DNA of 64,000 nt from Pontiella agarivorans (GTDB lineage Bacteria > Verrucomicrobiota > Kiritimatiellia > Kiritimatiellales > Pontiellaceae), in assembly GCF_034531395.1 (NCBI RefSeq), contig NZ_JARVCO010000010.1, positions 1,116,001 to 1,180,000 on the forward strand. Direction: 5' to 3'. The notes beneath the pieces were generated by a model that saw nothing but the letters and a program-made list of their open reading frames with translations, was not told the origin of the DNA and did no database searches. This document shows positions 54,194 through 63,911 of the stretch, in pieces. A program made the translations under genes and the position numbers. How positions within the stretch are numbered: the stretch's first letter is position 1; each line of letters begins with the position of its first letter.

Positions 54194-54736
54194 ATGAACG
54201 TACTGGTACCTATTGCCAACGGCTCCGAAGAGATGGAAGCCGTCATTATAATTGATACTTTGCGCCGGGCTGAATTTGAGGTTACGGTTGCGGGACTCAC
54301 TGCCGGCACGATTGAAGCTTCACGGGGGGTAAAGCTGGTTCCCGATACCACCTGGGAGCTGGTTGATCCCGCCGATTTTGATGTGCTGCTGCTGCCGGGC
54401 GGCTTCGGGGGGACGGAAGCTTTTATGGCGCATGCCGGAGTGCAGCAGGCGCTGAAAGATTTTGATGCCGCCGGAAAATGGTTCGGCTGTATCTGCGCTG
54501 CGGCGCTGGCGCTGAACGAAGCAGGTGTGCTGGAAGGAAAGAGATTCACCTGCTATCCCGGGGTGGAGCAGAAATTGCCGCCGAATGTGCAGCCGGAACG
54601 TGACCCTGTGGTGGTCGACGGCCATCTGATTACCAGTCAGGGCCCGGGTACCGCCTTTGAGTTTGCGCTCAAGGTGATTGCTGAGTGCGGAAGCCCGAAC
54701 CTTGCCGATGAGGTCCGTGCGGGGCTGTTGCTTTAA
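54194..54736 (+). CDS. DJ-1/PfpI family protein
   Basis: A 180-residue protein. MNVLVPIANGSEEMEAV carries the conserved Glu, and FGCICAAALALNEAG the nucleophilic Cys of DJ-1/YajL proteins, linked to glyoxalase III or deglycase-type stress protection. GGAGG precedes the ATG; the longer frame has none. Confidence 0.9.
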   Translation: MNVLVPIANGSEEMEAVIIIDTLRRAEFEVTVAGLTAGTIEASRGVKLVPDTTWELVDPADFDVLLLPGGFGGTEAFMAHAGVQQALKDFDAAGKWFGCICAAALALNEAGVLEGKRFTCYPGVEQKLPPNVQPERDPVVVDGHLITSQGPGTAFEFALKVIAECGSPNLADEVRAGLLL

Positions 54737-54954
54737 AACCGGCTCCGCTTTGCTTTTCCGGGCCGGTCAGAGGCCGGTTCCGATTCTTGACATAAACGCC
54801 GGTTTGCTCTACACCTTTCGCCACGAAACCGCTTTTCAGGCCGACTTCTCGGGACGATTGCCCCCATCACCTGAGAAGCGATTTTCTATTCACAGGTGCA
54901 TTGAACAAAGGGCTTTTTGTGCTCCCACTGCACCGCAGGTTACAGGCCGATTTT

Positions 54955-56763
54955 GTGACATTATTTAATCAAAGACATCGTATTCTTTTTTCACGTAAAC
55001 TGCAGCAAAAGACCCGGTCCATACTGTATCGGTTCAAGATCAGCGAAAATACGTTTGCTGTTCTGCTTGCTGTGGTTATCGGGGTGCTCGGAGGGTTGGG
55101 AAACTACCTGTTTCGGAAAACGATCGAGTTGATTCACTGGCTGGTGGTTGAACAATCTATGGAATTCTTCGACATTCAGTTGGAGGAGTGGAGCTATCGC
55201 CGATTGCTGGTGATCCTGTTTCCCGTGATTGGCGGTTTGCTGATGATCCCGATGTGGTTTTTGTTCGGGAAAGACCTCAAGGGCGGTTTCGCCGGATTCC
55301 TGGTCTCGGTTAATTTGAAAGGGGCCAAGCTTCCGTTTCGTCCGTTGTTTACACGCGGTCTGGCGGCGGCCATCACGCTGGGCACCGGTGGAAGTGCGGG
55401 TCAGGAGGGGCCGATCGCGGTCATTTGCGGCACCATCGGAAGCCGGTTCGGCCGGCTGTTCAAGCTGCGCGGATCGAAACTCAAGGTGCTGGTTGCCTGC
55501 GGTGCGGCTGCGGGGGTTGCCGCCACATTCAACGCACCGATCGCCGGCGTATTTTTCGCGGCCGAGATCGTTCTGCTCTCTTCCTTTGAGGTCACCAGTT
55601 TCACCATGATTGTCGTCGCCAGCGGCATTGCCACGGTCGTTTCCCGCGCTTTGCTGGGCAACGGTTCGGAGCTGGTGGCACCGGCTTACGCGATGAGCAG
55701 TTTCTGGGAGCTGGGACTCTATCTGCTGCTCGGGATCATGATCGGCGGCCTGGCCGTCGGGTTTATCAATCTCTTTTACCGGATCAAAGACGTCATCGAC
55801 GGCGTCAAAGTGCCGAAGCTGGTCAAGCCGGTGCTGGGCGGCCTGCTGGTCGGCCTGATCGGTCTGTTCCTGCCGCAGGTTTTCGGAAACGGGTATGAGT
55901 TCATGAGCGAGGTGCTCAGCGGGCATTATGCCTGGCACCTGCTGCTGCTGCTCGTGCTGGCCAAAATGGTGGCCACCGGGGTCACCATCGGCTCCGGTCT
56001 GCCGGGTGGACTCTTTGCGCCCTGCCTGTTTGTCGGGGCAGTCGCGGGCGGTGCGTTCGGCCATGTGATGGCGACGCTGATGCCGGGCGCCGACATCTCG
56101 CCCGGGGCCTATGCACTGGTCGGTATGGGCGCCTTTCTCGCCGCCACAACGCATGCGCCGATGACGGCCATTTTTCTGCTCTTCGAGATCACCGACAGTT
56201 ATGAAGTCATTATCCCGATCATGCTGACCTGCGTGATCGGCACCGCCATTGCCCGCCACCTGAAGAAAGAGAGCCTGGAAACGGCAGAGCTCAGCCGTCT
56301 CGGCATTGATCTGGAAGCGGGCAAAGAGCGGAATATTATGAAAAGCCTGCGGGTCGGCGATGTGATGCAGACGGAGGTTGAAAGCATTCCGGAGAACATG
56401 ACGCTGGGCCAGTTTGCTGACTTCATTCAGCGGACGCAGCACACGAATTTCCCGCTGGTGAACGGCGCCGGCGAGTTGACCGGCATCATCTCGGTGCAGG
56501 ATTTCATGGACGTGGTCTTTGAAAAGAACCTGATGGATCTGGTGGTGGTCAAGGAGCTGGCGACCGCGGATGTGATCACGGTTTACGCCGAGGAAAATCT
56601 GGATGCGGCGATGCGCCGGATCGGCTACCGCAATATTGAACAGCTTCCGGTCGTCGACCGCGAAACCGGCCGCAAGCTCTACGGCATCATCTCCCGGCAC
56701 GACATGATCTCGGCCTATAACCGCGCGCTGATGGCCCGCAATATGGTGGAAGAGGACGCCTGA
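54955..56763 (+). CDS. CLC-type chloride channel/transporter with CBS pair
   Basis: About 602 residues. CLC signatures: GTGGSAGQEGPIAVI (with the gating Glu), GVAATFNAPIAGVFFAAE and GSGLPGGLFAPCLFVGA. The C-terminal ~140 residues form two CBS domains (VGDVMQTEVESIPENMTLGQF and ATADVITVYAEENLDAAMRRI). The start is uncertain: GTG 54955 follows AGGCC, while a TTG at 54901 would add 18 residues, and there is no ATG before the first helix. Direction and mode (channel or H+ exchanger) cannot be told. Confidence 0.9.
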   Translation: MTLFNQRHRILFSRKLQQKTRSILYRFKISENTFAVLLAVVIGVLGGLGNYLFRKTIELIHWLVVEQSMEFFDIQLEEWSYRRLLVILFPVIGGLLMIPMWFLFGKDLKGGFAGFLVSVNLKGAKLPFRPLFTRGLAAAITLGTGGSAGQEGPIAVICGTIGSRFGRLFKLRGSKLKVLVACGAAAGVAATFNAPIAGVFFAAEIVLLSSFEVTSFTMIVVASGIATVVSRALLGNGSELVAPAYAMSSFWELGLYLLLGIMIGGLAVGFINLFYRIKDVIDGVKVPKLVKPVLGGLLVGLIGLFLPQVFGNGYEFMSEVLSGHYAWHLLLLLVLAKMVATGVTIGSGLPGGLFAPCLFVGAVAGGAFGHVMATLMPGADISPGAYALVGMGAFLAATTHAPMTAIFLLFEITDSYEVIIPIMLTCVIGTAIARHLKKESLETAELSRLGIDLEAGKERNIMKSLRVGDVMQTEVESIPENMTLGQFADFIQRTQHTNFPLVNGAGELTGIISVQDFMDVVFEKNLMDLVVVKELATADVITVYAEENLDAAMRRIGYRNIEQLPVVDRETGRKLYGIISRHDMISAYNRALMARNMVEEDA

Positions 56764-56825
56764 TCCTCAGCGGTTGAAATTAATATCGCTGTTTTCCGTT
56801 CTGCTTTCCCGTTTCTTTTTCTGTT

Positions 56826-59800
56826 TCAGGGCGCGGCCGGTTTGACGAGGCGGTAGAACCGACGGTCTTCCCCCGGCACGTAGAAGGGGGAGTAGATGAG
56901 TTTCTCTAGATCCGACGTCAGGGGCTCCGCGGCGTAGACGGCATTGGTGAGGCTGAACCAGGTTTCGAGATCGGGGGAGGCTTCAAGCTGTGCCTCCCAC
57001 CCCTCAGCCGCCGCCAGGAGAGCGCGCTGGAAGGTGAGCGCCGTGATGCCCTGCGCATCCGGTTCGATCGTCAGAGCTGCGTCGGCGGCATCGGCGCTGA
57101 ACGGATCGGTACCGAAGAAAAACTCCGAGGCCCCGCAGAGGCCGTCGCCGTCGAGATCGCCATCCGGATCCAGCTGATACCAGTCGAGGTAGTCGGCATA
57201 GGAATCGATCGTCTCCGCCGGCACGGACTCGAGGGCGTGGTGGGCGATCGGCGTGACGAACACGGGAGCGGCCAGCGGCGTCTCGGCAGTGAGGGTGAGA
57301 TTGGTGACGATCAGGGGAAGCGTGTCGAAGTAGACGAGCTCGTCGGGGTCTTCCGGATCGGGAGCCGGGACGGCGTGTGAGAAGGTGGACAGGATGCTGC
57401 CCGGATACGTCGCGGGGAAGACAAAGTAGGTTCCTGCATCGGGAACGCTTCCGTCGGGATCGGGCTGCGCGCCGGGGGTGCTTTCGTGGAAGCGCATAAG
57501 GCCTTCCCACGGGATCTTCATCACCAGACGGGCGTCGGGCGTATTGTCGGTCTGGTCTTCGGCCCCGTACGGCCAAGGGAGGAAAGAACGGGTGGTGCCC
57601 ACTGCGATCAGTCCGTCGCCGCCGTCGCCGAGCGCGCCGATCTGGTCGTAATGGGGGCCGGCATGAATCGCGAAGCGGGTGACGCCCAGTTTCGCGGTGA
57701 GGCGGGCGGTGAACGCGGAGGTGCCGGTGGCAAAGGACGTGCTGCTGTTGTAGATGCCCATTTGTCCCCCGATCCAGAGGGCACCGTCGGCCCAGCGCAT
57801 GTCGCGGATGATATCGTAGGGCGTTGTTCCGTCGCCCGGCAGCGGATCGATGAGGTCATAGCGGCTGTCGCCGTCGAGGCTCTTGTCGTGGCCGATCAGA
57901 ATAGAGTCGATGAGGGTGCCGTCGGCATCCAGTTTGGTGACCAGCATGGAGGGCAGGTCGTCGAGGACGGTCACGGCGTGGCTGCCGCCGAGGTAGAGAC
58001 TGCCGTCCGGCCCCTCCGCGATGGCGTTGTATTGCGGGATGCGCTCGTGCGCCAGAAGAATGGACCAGATCACCGCGCCGGTCTGGCCGTCAATCTTCAC
58101 CACGAGTCCGTTGTCGGTGCTGTTCACCGTATTGAGGGGCCCTTCGCCGGAGCGGATGTCGGCGTCCGTTGTTCCGATAAAGACGAGGTTGCTGTCGGAC
58201 GTGACGAGGCAGTCGCTGAGCTCGCAGGAGGAGCCCTCACCGCCGGGCGGGTCGGGGGTGTAGAGCTTGGCCCAGAGGAGGTCTCCATTCCCGTCATATT
58301 TAATAACGCTCGGTTTGCGGAAGTCCTGGTGGGTTCTGCTGAGGACATAGTATTCAGGTTCACCGGTGCCGGATTCGCCGCGGACGATGCGGCGGGTATC
58401 ATTGCCGGTAATGGAGTCGATTTTGTCGGTCACGGCCCAGAGGCGGTTGCCGCTGCTGTCGAAACGCCCCAGGTGAATGCGGGAGAATCCGGCGCTGAGT
58501 GCGGTGAATGATCCGTCGGGTTCAGCCACCGCGGAAATGACGGGGGCGGGATAGGTATCGAGGCTCCACTTCAGTTCACCGTCCGGGCCGAACCGGCTGA
58601 GGTCGCCGTCGAAGGTTTCTCCGCAGCCGGCGATGAAGTCATCACTGCCGGTCAGGGGAAGAACAAAGGCGCCGATGGCGGAATCGGCGGGGGCGGTTTC
58701 GGTCTGGAGGACGCGGGCCCAGCGGGTCTGTTCGCCGGCGAGGGGACGCATGCCGGGATTGTCGGGCAGCGTAACGGCGGCCGCGGCTGCGAGCGCAGCC
58801 CCATCGGCTTCGAGGTGGAAAAGCGGCTGCGTGAAGATGGTGCGTTCCACATCGGCGATGGTGATCAGGTTGAACAGGTCGAGCTCGAGGCCGGCGCGGA
58901 GGTCGAGGTCGCCGTCGAGCGACCACCAGGGGCTGCTGGCGGGGGCACTGGTGCAGGAGCCGCTGATTTGGATCCCGAAGGTGGGGCCGATTTCGGCGGT
59001 GCTGCCGCCGAATGCGATGCCGCATTTGATCTGGGCAGAGAGCCAGGCTTCCACGGCGGCTTCGAGTTGGCGGTAGATGGCCGGAGTGGAGACCTCGGTC
59101 GGGAAATCGGTGACTTCGGAATCATAAAAGGGCACGCCGTTTTCAACCCCGGCGTTAAAGGTGACCTGGAGGGAGGAGCTTAGGGGCACGGACAGACCCG
59201 AGGGCGCCTGCACAGAAGCCCCCGTTGCGATCGAGATTTCCGGGGTGAGCTGGAATCCGGCGGGGAGCACGATCGAAAAGAGATCGAAGGAGAGGAGCTC
59301 TTTCTGCTGCTGAAAGAGCGTATCGCCGGTGTTGTCGGCGGCCCCTTTGGTTTCGACCAGGAGATTGGCCTCTGCATTCACGGTTGCGGTGACCTCGAAG
59401 CGCTGAAGGGTGCGGTTCTCGATGTCGAGCGCGACGCTGAACGGTCCCGGAGTGAGGAAGAATGATCCGCTCAGCTCGATCGCATCGCTGATCCTGATGC
59501 GGTTGAAATGGATGGGCCGGTGGTTCGGTACGACGGGCCCGCCGGCCTCGTGGGTGGTCTCCAGACCGCTGGGCATGGAGACCATGGCGGTATTTCGGAT
59601 CGTGCCGTGTTTGACGACATCGGTGAGGGGGACCTGCTGACCGGAGAGGCCGTAGGTCTGGTAGCCCATTTCTCCAATTTCAGAGACGAGGAAGGGCAGG
59701 AGACGGTCCACGCCCTGGAACATCTCGAGAACGGGCGTCTGATTGACGATTTTCGGCGGGACGGCGTAGATGCTCTCCTCTTCGATGATGAGCGTGCCGG

Positions 59801-60974
59801 CGGAAAAAGGCGGCGGTGTACTGTAGGTGAGTGTTTCCGGAATGCTGCCTGTGCTGGACAGTTTGGCGTCGGCGATGAACACGGGATAGAGAAAGACCCA
59901 GAGCTCTTTGCCGCTGGTGGTGAAGCGGGAGTGGTTGAGGATGGAGGTGCGGAAGGCGGTGAGATCTGCGGTCGGTACAATCACGGTGAGGTTCTCACCG
60001 GTTTCGGGGGCGGTGGTTGCCTGGGCGGGAAGGGTTTCGAACTGCAGCGGAAGGGGATCTGGAACGATGTCGGGGCCGCCGGTGAAGGCGGCGGGAATGT
60101 TTACTTCCACGCCGGCCCAGGGGCACAGCGAATCATTCTGCAGGGAGACGGTGATCACGACCTCGGTGGTGCCGTTGCCGAGATCGTTCTCGGACTGAAT
60201 GGCGGCATTAACGGGAATCAGTTTCGGGGAATCCACGGCATCGGTGCCGATCCGGTCGTCGGTGAATTCGCCAGCCGCCAGTTCCCCGACCTGAAGGTCG
60301 TAGGTATAGCTGCTTTCGTAGACGGTGTCGTTGTTGGCGATGGTGCCGTGGATTCGGGCGCGGATGCGGTATTCCCCGGGCGCGAGGATGGCGTAGAGGT
60401 CGAACGCGCCGGTTCCGCCATCGACGGTCTCAGGGGCGGCTGTACGGACGGTTTCCCAATGATCGTCGCCGATGTGATGAATGAGGGTGATTTCGGTGAA
60501 GAGGTCTTCGCCCAGAATGGTGCCGGTGAGGCGGCAGGGGGTGTTTGGACCGGTCACGGTGAAGGCGCGGATGGACTCGTTGCCCGGATCGTTGCTGAGG
60601 ATGAAGACCGCGGTGTTGGGAAGCGGCTGATCCAGGCCGTCGCGTGCGTCCATGTGGTAGCGGGTCAGACCGCTTCCGGTGACGCGGTAGTCGACCCCGG
60701 TGTCGGTTACGAGGACCGTTTGATTGGAGAGGATAAAGGTGACGTCGGCCTGCACGCCGTCACTGCCGGAGAGGTCTTCCAGCTGGAGCGTATCTTCGAT
60801 CCACGCGCTGTCGGTGCCGATGTCGTCCGCGCTGAAGGAGACCTCGTACGGCGCTTGGGCGGCATTTCCGGTGATATCGACCTCGGCGGAAGAGGTGCCG
60901 TTGGAGATCCCGGCGCGCAGCGGAGCGGTGAAGAGAAACGACAGGAGAAATACGGTAAGGCTTCTGTTGGTCAT
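56826..60974 (-). CDS. Very large secreted protein with calcium-repeat-like C-terminus
   Basis: A 1382-residue exported protein (signal TVFLLSFLFTAPLRA). I recognise no enzyme. The middle third (about 740-1150) reads like a delivery/beta-propeller region with repeated G-D-G-L-WS/WA and LxxxGS motifs (FGPDGELKWSLD, YDGNGDLLWAKL, DGQTGAVIWSIL). Near the end, DPDGDLDGDGLCGASEF is a calcium-binding DxDxDG-type repeat, followed by a ~90-residue tail ending RRFYRL. That tail type is frequent on secreted proteins of Verrucomicrobia and Kiritimatiellota and may be a sorting domain. Strongly GC-rich. Divergent from a subtilase. Confidence 0.75.
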   Translation of the reverse strand: MTNRSLTVFLLSFLFTAPLRAGISNGTSSAEVDITGNAAQAPYEVSFSADDIGTDSAWIEDTLQLEDLSGSDGVQADVTFILSNQTVLVTDTGVDYRVTGSGLTRYHMDARDGLDQPLPNTAVFILSNDPGNESIRAFTVTGPNTPCRLTGTILGEDLFTEITLIHHIGDDHWETVRTAAPETVDGGTGAFDLYAILAPGEYRIRARIHGTIANNDTVYESSYTYDLQVGELAAGEFTDDRIGTDAVDSPKLIPVNAAIQSENDLGNGTTEVVITVSLQNDSLCPWAGVEVNIPAAFTGGPDIVPDPLPLQFETLPAQATTAPETGENLTVIVPTADLTAFRTSILNHSRFTTSGKELWVFLYPVFIADAKLSSTGSIPETLTYSTPPPFSAGTLIIEEESIYAVPPKIVNQTPVLEMFQGVDRLLPFLVSEIGEMGYQTYGLSGQQVPLTDVVKHGTIRNTAMVSMPSGLETTHEAGGPVVPNHRPIHFNRIRISDAIELSGSFFLTPGPFSVALDIENRTLQRFEVTATVNAEANLLVETKGAADNTGDTLFQQQKELLSFDLFSIVLPAGFQLTPEISIATGASVQAPSGLSVPLSSSLQVTFNAGVENGVPFYDSEVTDFPTEVSTPAIYRQLEAAVEAWLSAQIKCGIAFGGSTAEIGPTFGIQISGSCTSAPASSPWWSLDGDLDLRAGLELDLFNLITIADVERTIFTQPLFHLEADGAALAAAAAVTLPDNPGMRPLAGEQTRWARVLQTETAPADSAIGAFVLPLTGSDDFIAGCGETFDGDLSRFGPDGELKWSLDTYPAPVISAVAEPDGSFTALSAGFSRIHLGRFDSSGNRLWAVTDKIDSITGNDTRRIVRGESGTGEPEYYVLSRTHQDFRKPSVIKYDGNGDLLWAKLYTPDPPGGEGSSCELSDCLVTSDSNLVFIGTTDADIRSGEGPLNTVNSTDNGLVVKIDGQTGAVIWSILLAHERIPQYNAIAEGPDGSLYLGGSHAVTVLDDLPSMLVTKLDADGTLIDSILIGHDKSLDGDSRYDLIDPLPGDGTTPYDIIRDMRWADGALWIGGQMGIYNSSTSFATGTSAFTARLTAKLGVTRFAIHAGPHYDQIGALGDGGDGLIAVGTTRSFLPWPYGAEDQTDNTPDARLVMKIPWEGLMRFHESTPGAQPDPDGSVPDAGTYFVFPATYPGSILSTFSHAVPAPDPEDPDELVYFDTLPLIVTNLTLTAETPLAAPVFVTPIAHHALESVPAETIDSYADYLDWYQLDPDGDLDGDGLCGASEFFFGTDPFSADAADAALTIEPDAQGITALTFQRALLAAAEGWEAQLEASPDLETWFSLTNAVYAAEPLTSDLEKLIYSPFYVPGEDRRFYRLVKPAAP

Positions 60975-61276
60975 GTTGATCTCCTTATGTTGAAGAAATG
61001 AGCGATTTCTAATGCCTTGAGCGGCCGGATCGCCTGCTCGTTAAGGGGAGCGTAGCTGAAGTCGGGAAGAGGTCAAGCCCTCCCTTGTGAAGTATTAAAT
61101 GCGTATGGTTGATACATATTTTCTTTTTCGAGCGTGGTCCGAAGGCGCCTCATCTTGACAAAAAAACCGGGGTCCATTACACGTGTCGCTATGAACGTGT
61201 CCTCCCCTGCGAACCTCACCGAGCGTTTGTTTCTTCGGCCTGAACAGCCGTTTTTCATTTCGTTTCCCGGCCCGGG
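60975..61276. other. Divergent intergenic region
   Basis: About 300 bases between the large secreted protein and the subtilase, holding the promoter at 61155. No further gene seen. Confidence 0.5.
61155..61183 (+). promoter_or_regulatory. Possible sigma-70-type promoter of the subtilase gene
   Basis: TTGACA, 17 bases, TACACG; the -35 is perfect and the -10 weak. About 95 bases upstream of the start. Confidence 0.4.
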
Positions 61277-62764
61277 ATGTCCGGTATGACGGTCCGGTAT
61301 TTTATCGCCGTTATGATTTCGCTGTGCCTGCTTCGGTCGGTCGCGGCCGCGGATTTTTCGGCAAAAATAGATCCGCAGGTCCGGGCCCGTTTCGGGAAAG
61401 CGGAGTCCGTCCGTGTAACCATCCTGTGCCGCACGCAGCTGCTCGAGCCCCCGGATGGATTCGGGCGGTTCTGTGCGGACCACGAATCGCGCGGCCGGAC
61501 GGAGTTGCGCGCGGCGGTGATTACCCGGCTGAAAGCGATCGCGGAAAACGGCGAACAGGATGCCGTGCTCAAAGCCGCGGACCGGGCGAATGCGGAGCGG
61601 CACTGGATCGTCAATGCCGTTACGGTGCAGCTCCCGCGGCGCACGATTGAAAAAATCGCCGCGCTGGATGAGGTGAAATATGTCTATCGGGGGTTCGCCG
61701 GATTACCCCCGAAAAGGTCCGGCCGCCTCTCGGAAGCAGTGGTGCCGGCGGAACGCGAGCCGTTCAGCGTGAAGGGCCGCAATGTGCCGTGGAACCTCGA
61801 AGCCATCGGGGCGCCGCGTGTCTGGGCCCGGAAAAAGAATGCCGGTGAGGGTGTGGTGGTGGCGATGCTCGAAGGCGGCGTGGATTATACCCATCCGGAC
61901 CTGCGGCGGAACCTCTGGACCAACCCGGGCGAAACGCCCGGCAATGGAATAGATGACGATGGTAACGGGCTGGTCGACGATTATTACGGCTATAATTTCA
62001 GAACCGGTTCCTGCGAAGTCGGCGCCCTCACGGCGAAGCATCATCATGGCACCGTGACGTCGGGCATTGTGGCGGGTGACGGTTCCGGTGGGACGATTAC
62101 GGGCGTCGCACCGCGGGCGCGGCTGATGCTGCTGGCGGGTGCCGGTGTCTATGCCTATCAATATGCTCTGGAGCACGGGGCGGATGTTCTGAGCATGTCA
62201 TTCAGCATTCCCGGCCTGGGTGACGGGCGCGGATTGTGGCGGCTGATGTCGGAGCATGCGGTCTGTGCGGGGCTGGTGCTGGTTTCCGGTTGCGGAAATT
62301 TTCAGCAGTCGGCGGAGATTCCGGAACAGATTCGTATTCCGGAAGGGATTCCCTGTGTTATCGGCGCGGGCGGAGTGGACCGGTCGCTGAAGGTGCCGGG
62401 GTTCTGCTCGCTGGGTCCCGTAGAGTGGGGGACGGTAAAGTTCTATGGCGATCATCCGCTGCCGGAGGGCCTGATTAAACCCGATGTCTGTGCATTTCCC
62501 GGCCCCGGTTATCCGCAGCTCGGGCCTGCCGGCGAAGATTATGGCAGCCAGCGCCGCGGCAACTCATTCAGCGGTCCGCATATTGCGGGAGTGGCGGCGC
62601 TGATGCTCTCCGCCGCACCGGAGCTGCAGGCGTGGCGGATTCAGGAATTGATGGAGGCGACCGCGAAGGATACGGGACCTGCCGGCAAGGACTGCCGCAC
62701 CGGCGCGGGTCTGATTGATGCCTGGGCCGCGGTTTCTGCGGCAGAGGCCGCTGCTAAAGAATAG
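61277..62764 (+). CDS. Subtilisin-like (S8) protein with Asp-to-Glu change in the triad
   Basis: A 495-residue exported protein (signal ending SVAAA) with a ~150-residue propeptide-like region, then an S8 domain. His257 in HHHGTVTSGIV, oxyanion Asn341 in SGCGNF and Ser430 in RGNSFSGPHIAGVAAL are all present. The usual DTG or DSG aspartate motif reads LEGGVDYTHPDL, so the catalytic Asp is Glu199. NGIDDDGNGLVDD is a calcium-binding loop found in this subgroup. Whether it cleaves protein is therefore open. Divergent partner of the 1382-residue secreted protein. Confidence 0.88.
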   Translation: MSGMTVRYFIAVMISLCLLRSVAAADFSAKIDPQVRARFGKAESVRVTILCRTQLLEPPDGFGRFCADHESRGRTELRAAVITRLKAIAENGEQDAVLKAADRANAERHWIVNAVTVQLPRRTIEKIAALDEVKYVYRGFAGLPPKRSGRLSEAVVPAEREPFSVKGRNVPWNLEAIGAPRVWARKKNAGEGVVVAMLEGGVDYTHPDLRRNLWTNPGETPGNGIDDDGNGLVDDYYGYNFRTGSCEVGALTAKHHHGTVTSGIVAGDGSGGTITGVAPRARLMLLAGAGVYAYQYALEHGADVLSMSFSIPGLGDGRGLWRLMSEHAVCAGLVLVSGCGNFQQSAEIPEQIRIPEGIPCVIGAGGVDRSLKVPGFCSLGPVEWGTVKFYGDHPLPEGLIKPDVCAFPGPGYPQLGPAGEDYGSQRRGNSFSGPHIAGVAALMLSAAPELQAWRIQELMEATAKDTGPAGKDCRTGAGLIDAWAAVSAAEAAAKE

Positions 62765-62773
62765 TCCTGCCGA

Positions 62774-63817
62774 TCAGGGGGTTTCGTTTTCGGGCGCTTT
62801 TTTCAGTGCGTCCAGGCGTTCGGTGCCGGCCTGAATCTGTGCTTTCAGCACTTTTTTTTCTTCGCCCTCGGCGGACTTGGCCTGCAGCTGCAAATCTTCA
62901 ATGTGGTTGAGCAGGGTTTCTTTTTCGGTTTCCTGCTGCGCGGCTTCTTCGGCTTTGTCGAAAATAATATCCTCGGCGGCGGGGGCGGCCGACGGGGTAT
63001 CGGCGGTGATGGACGGGGGCACGGCTTTCTGCTCATCGCCGAGCCGGCGCTGGTTCATATAGGCAGGGGACATGATTTCAATATTTTCGCCGTGTAGGGT
63101 GTCGAGGATGGCCTCGTGCAGGCGGGATTTGGCCGTGATCATACCCTTCACTTCTTCGAGCACACCGGACACCCGGTATGAAATCGAAAAGTTGCCCAGT
63201 TCGATAATGTGAATAAACGGATCTTTCAATCCGCTGCGCCCGGCGGCCCGGCCCAGCAGGTCTTGAATGCGCGTATGGTCGAGTTCGTATCCCAGGGAGA
63301 GCGTGGCCGAAACAATGGCTCCGGCGCTGTGCGTGGTAGCCACCGGATGGCGGACCAATACGGCATTGGGAATGGCAATCAGTTCGCGGGTTTCGGACTG
63401 AATTTCCGTGTCAAACAGGCCCAGCTCGGATACCCGGCCGAAGTGGTCCTGCACCCGGATGAAATCGCCGATGCGGAAGGGACGCGTTATGCGCAGCAGA
63501 AAACCGGCAATCAGGTTGGTCATGGCCGACGACGAGGAAAAGGCGATGGTCCCGGAGAGCAGAATGCCCAGCAGGCCGATCAGCTGATTGCGGGCTGATT
63601 CGCTGACGGGCAGCACCAGGATGATGCCGATGGTGCAGAACAGAATCACCAGCAGCATGGCGATCTGCCGGGGGAAGAGACGGGCCTGTTCCATATTCTT
63701 TTTCCGGCCCAGCAGCAACCAGTGCGCTCCGGCAATGATTCCGCCCGCCACAACGAAAGCCACGGCCATGGCCGCCAGTGTAAACAGATTGTCCTGAAGA
63801 TATTCCCATCCGCGCAT
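62774..63817 (-). CDS. MscS-type mechanosensitive channel
   Basis: A 347-residue membrane protein with three to four N-terminal helices and the pore helix region LLGILLSGTIAFSSSSAMTNLIAGFLLRITRPFRIGDFIRV, characteristic of MscS (shown by residues ~75-115). A cytoplasmic cage domain follows. The last ~100 residues are an extra acidic, coiled-coil-prone tail (AEEAAQQETEKETLLNHIEDLQLQ) with an Ala/Pro linker, longer than E. coli MscS. ATG 63817 has GGAGG upstream; an earlier ATG at 63844 is less likely. Confidence 0.9.
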   Translation of the reverse strand: MRGWEYLQDNLFTLAAMAVAFVVAGGIIAGAHWLLLGRKKNMEQARLFPRQIAMLLVILFCTIGIILVLPVSESARNQLIGLLGILLSGTIAFSSSSAMTNLIAGFLLRITRPFRIGDFIRVQDHFGRVSELGLFDTEIQSETRELIAIPNAVLVRHPVATTHSAGAIVSATLSLGYELDHTRIQDLLGRAAGRSGLKDPFIHIIELGNFSISYRVSGVLEEVKGMITAKSRLHEAILDTLHGENIEIMSPAYMNQRRLGDEQKAVPPSITADTPSAAPAAEDIIFDKAEEAAQQETEKETLLNHIEDLQLQAKSAEGEEKKVLKAQIQAGTERLDALKKAPENETP

Positions 63818-63911
63818 AACAGCCTCCACCTGAATCCTGAGCATCCAACGTACATAGTGGCACGGGATGCTGCAGGGGTCAAACTATGTGCCGGGGGCGC
63901 GGCGGGTTGGG

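Noticed and set aside
54991-56700. A 569-codon antisense frame opposite the CLC channel
   Set aside because: Composition (His/Gln/Arg/Asp-rich, no hydrophobic core) is that of a shadow of a membrane protein gene.
57486-61001. Long plus-strand frames (341 and 497 codons) opposite the giant secreted protein
   Set aside because: High GC content keeps antisense frames open; sequence is low-complexity (Gly/Val/Glu-rich) with no family match, and the minus frame has a signal peptide and motifs.
63850-63876. TGGCACGGGATGCTGC as a sigma-54 promoter on the plus strand
   Set aside because: The GC is one base too far from the GG, and no plus-strand gene follows in the window.
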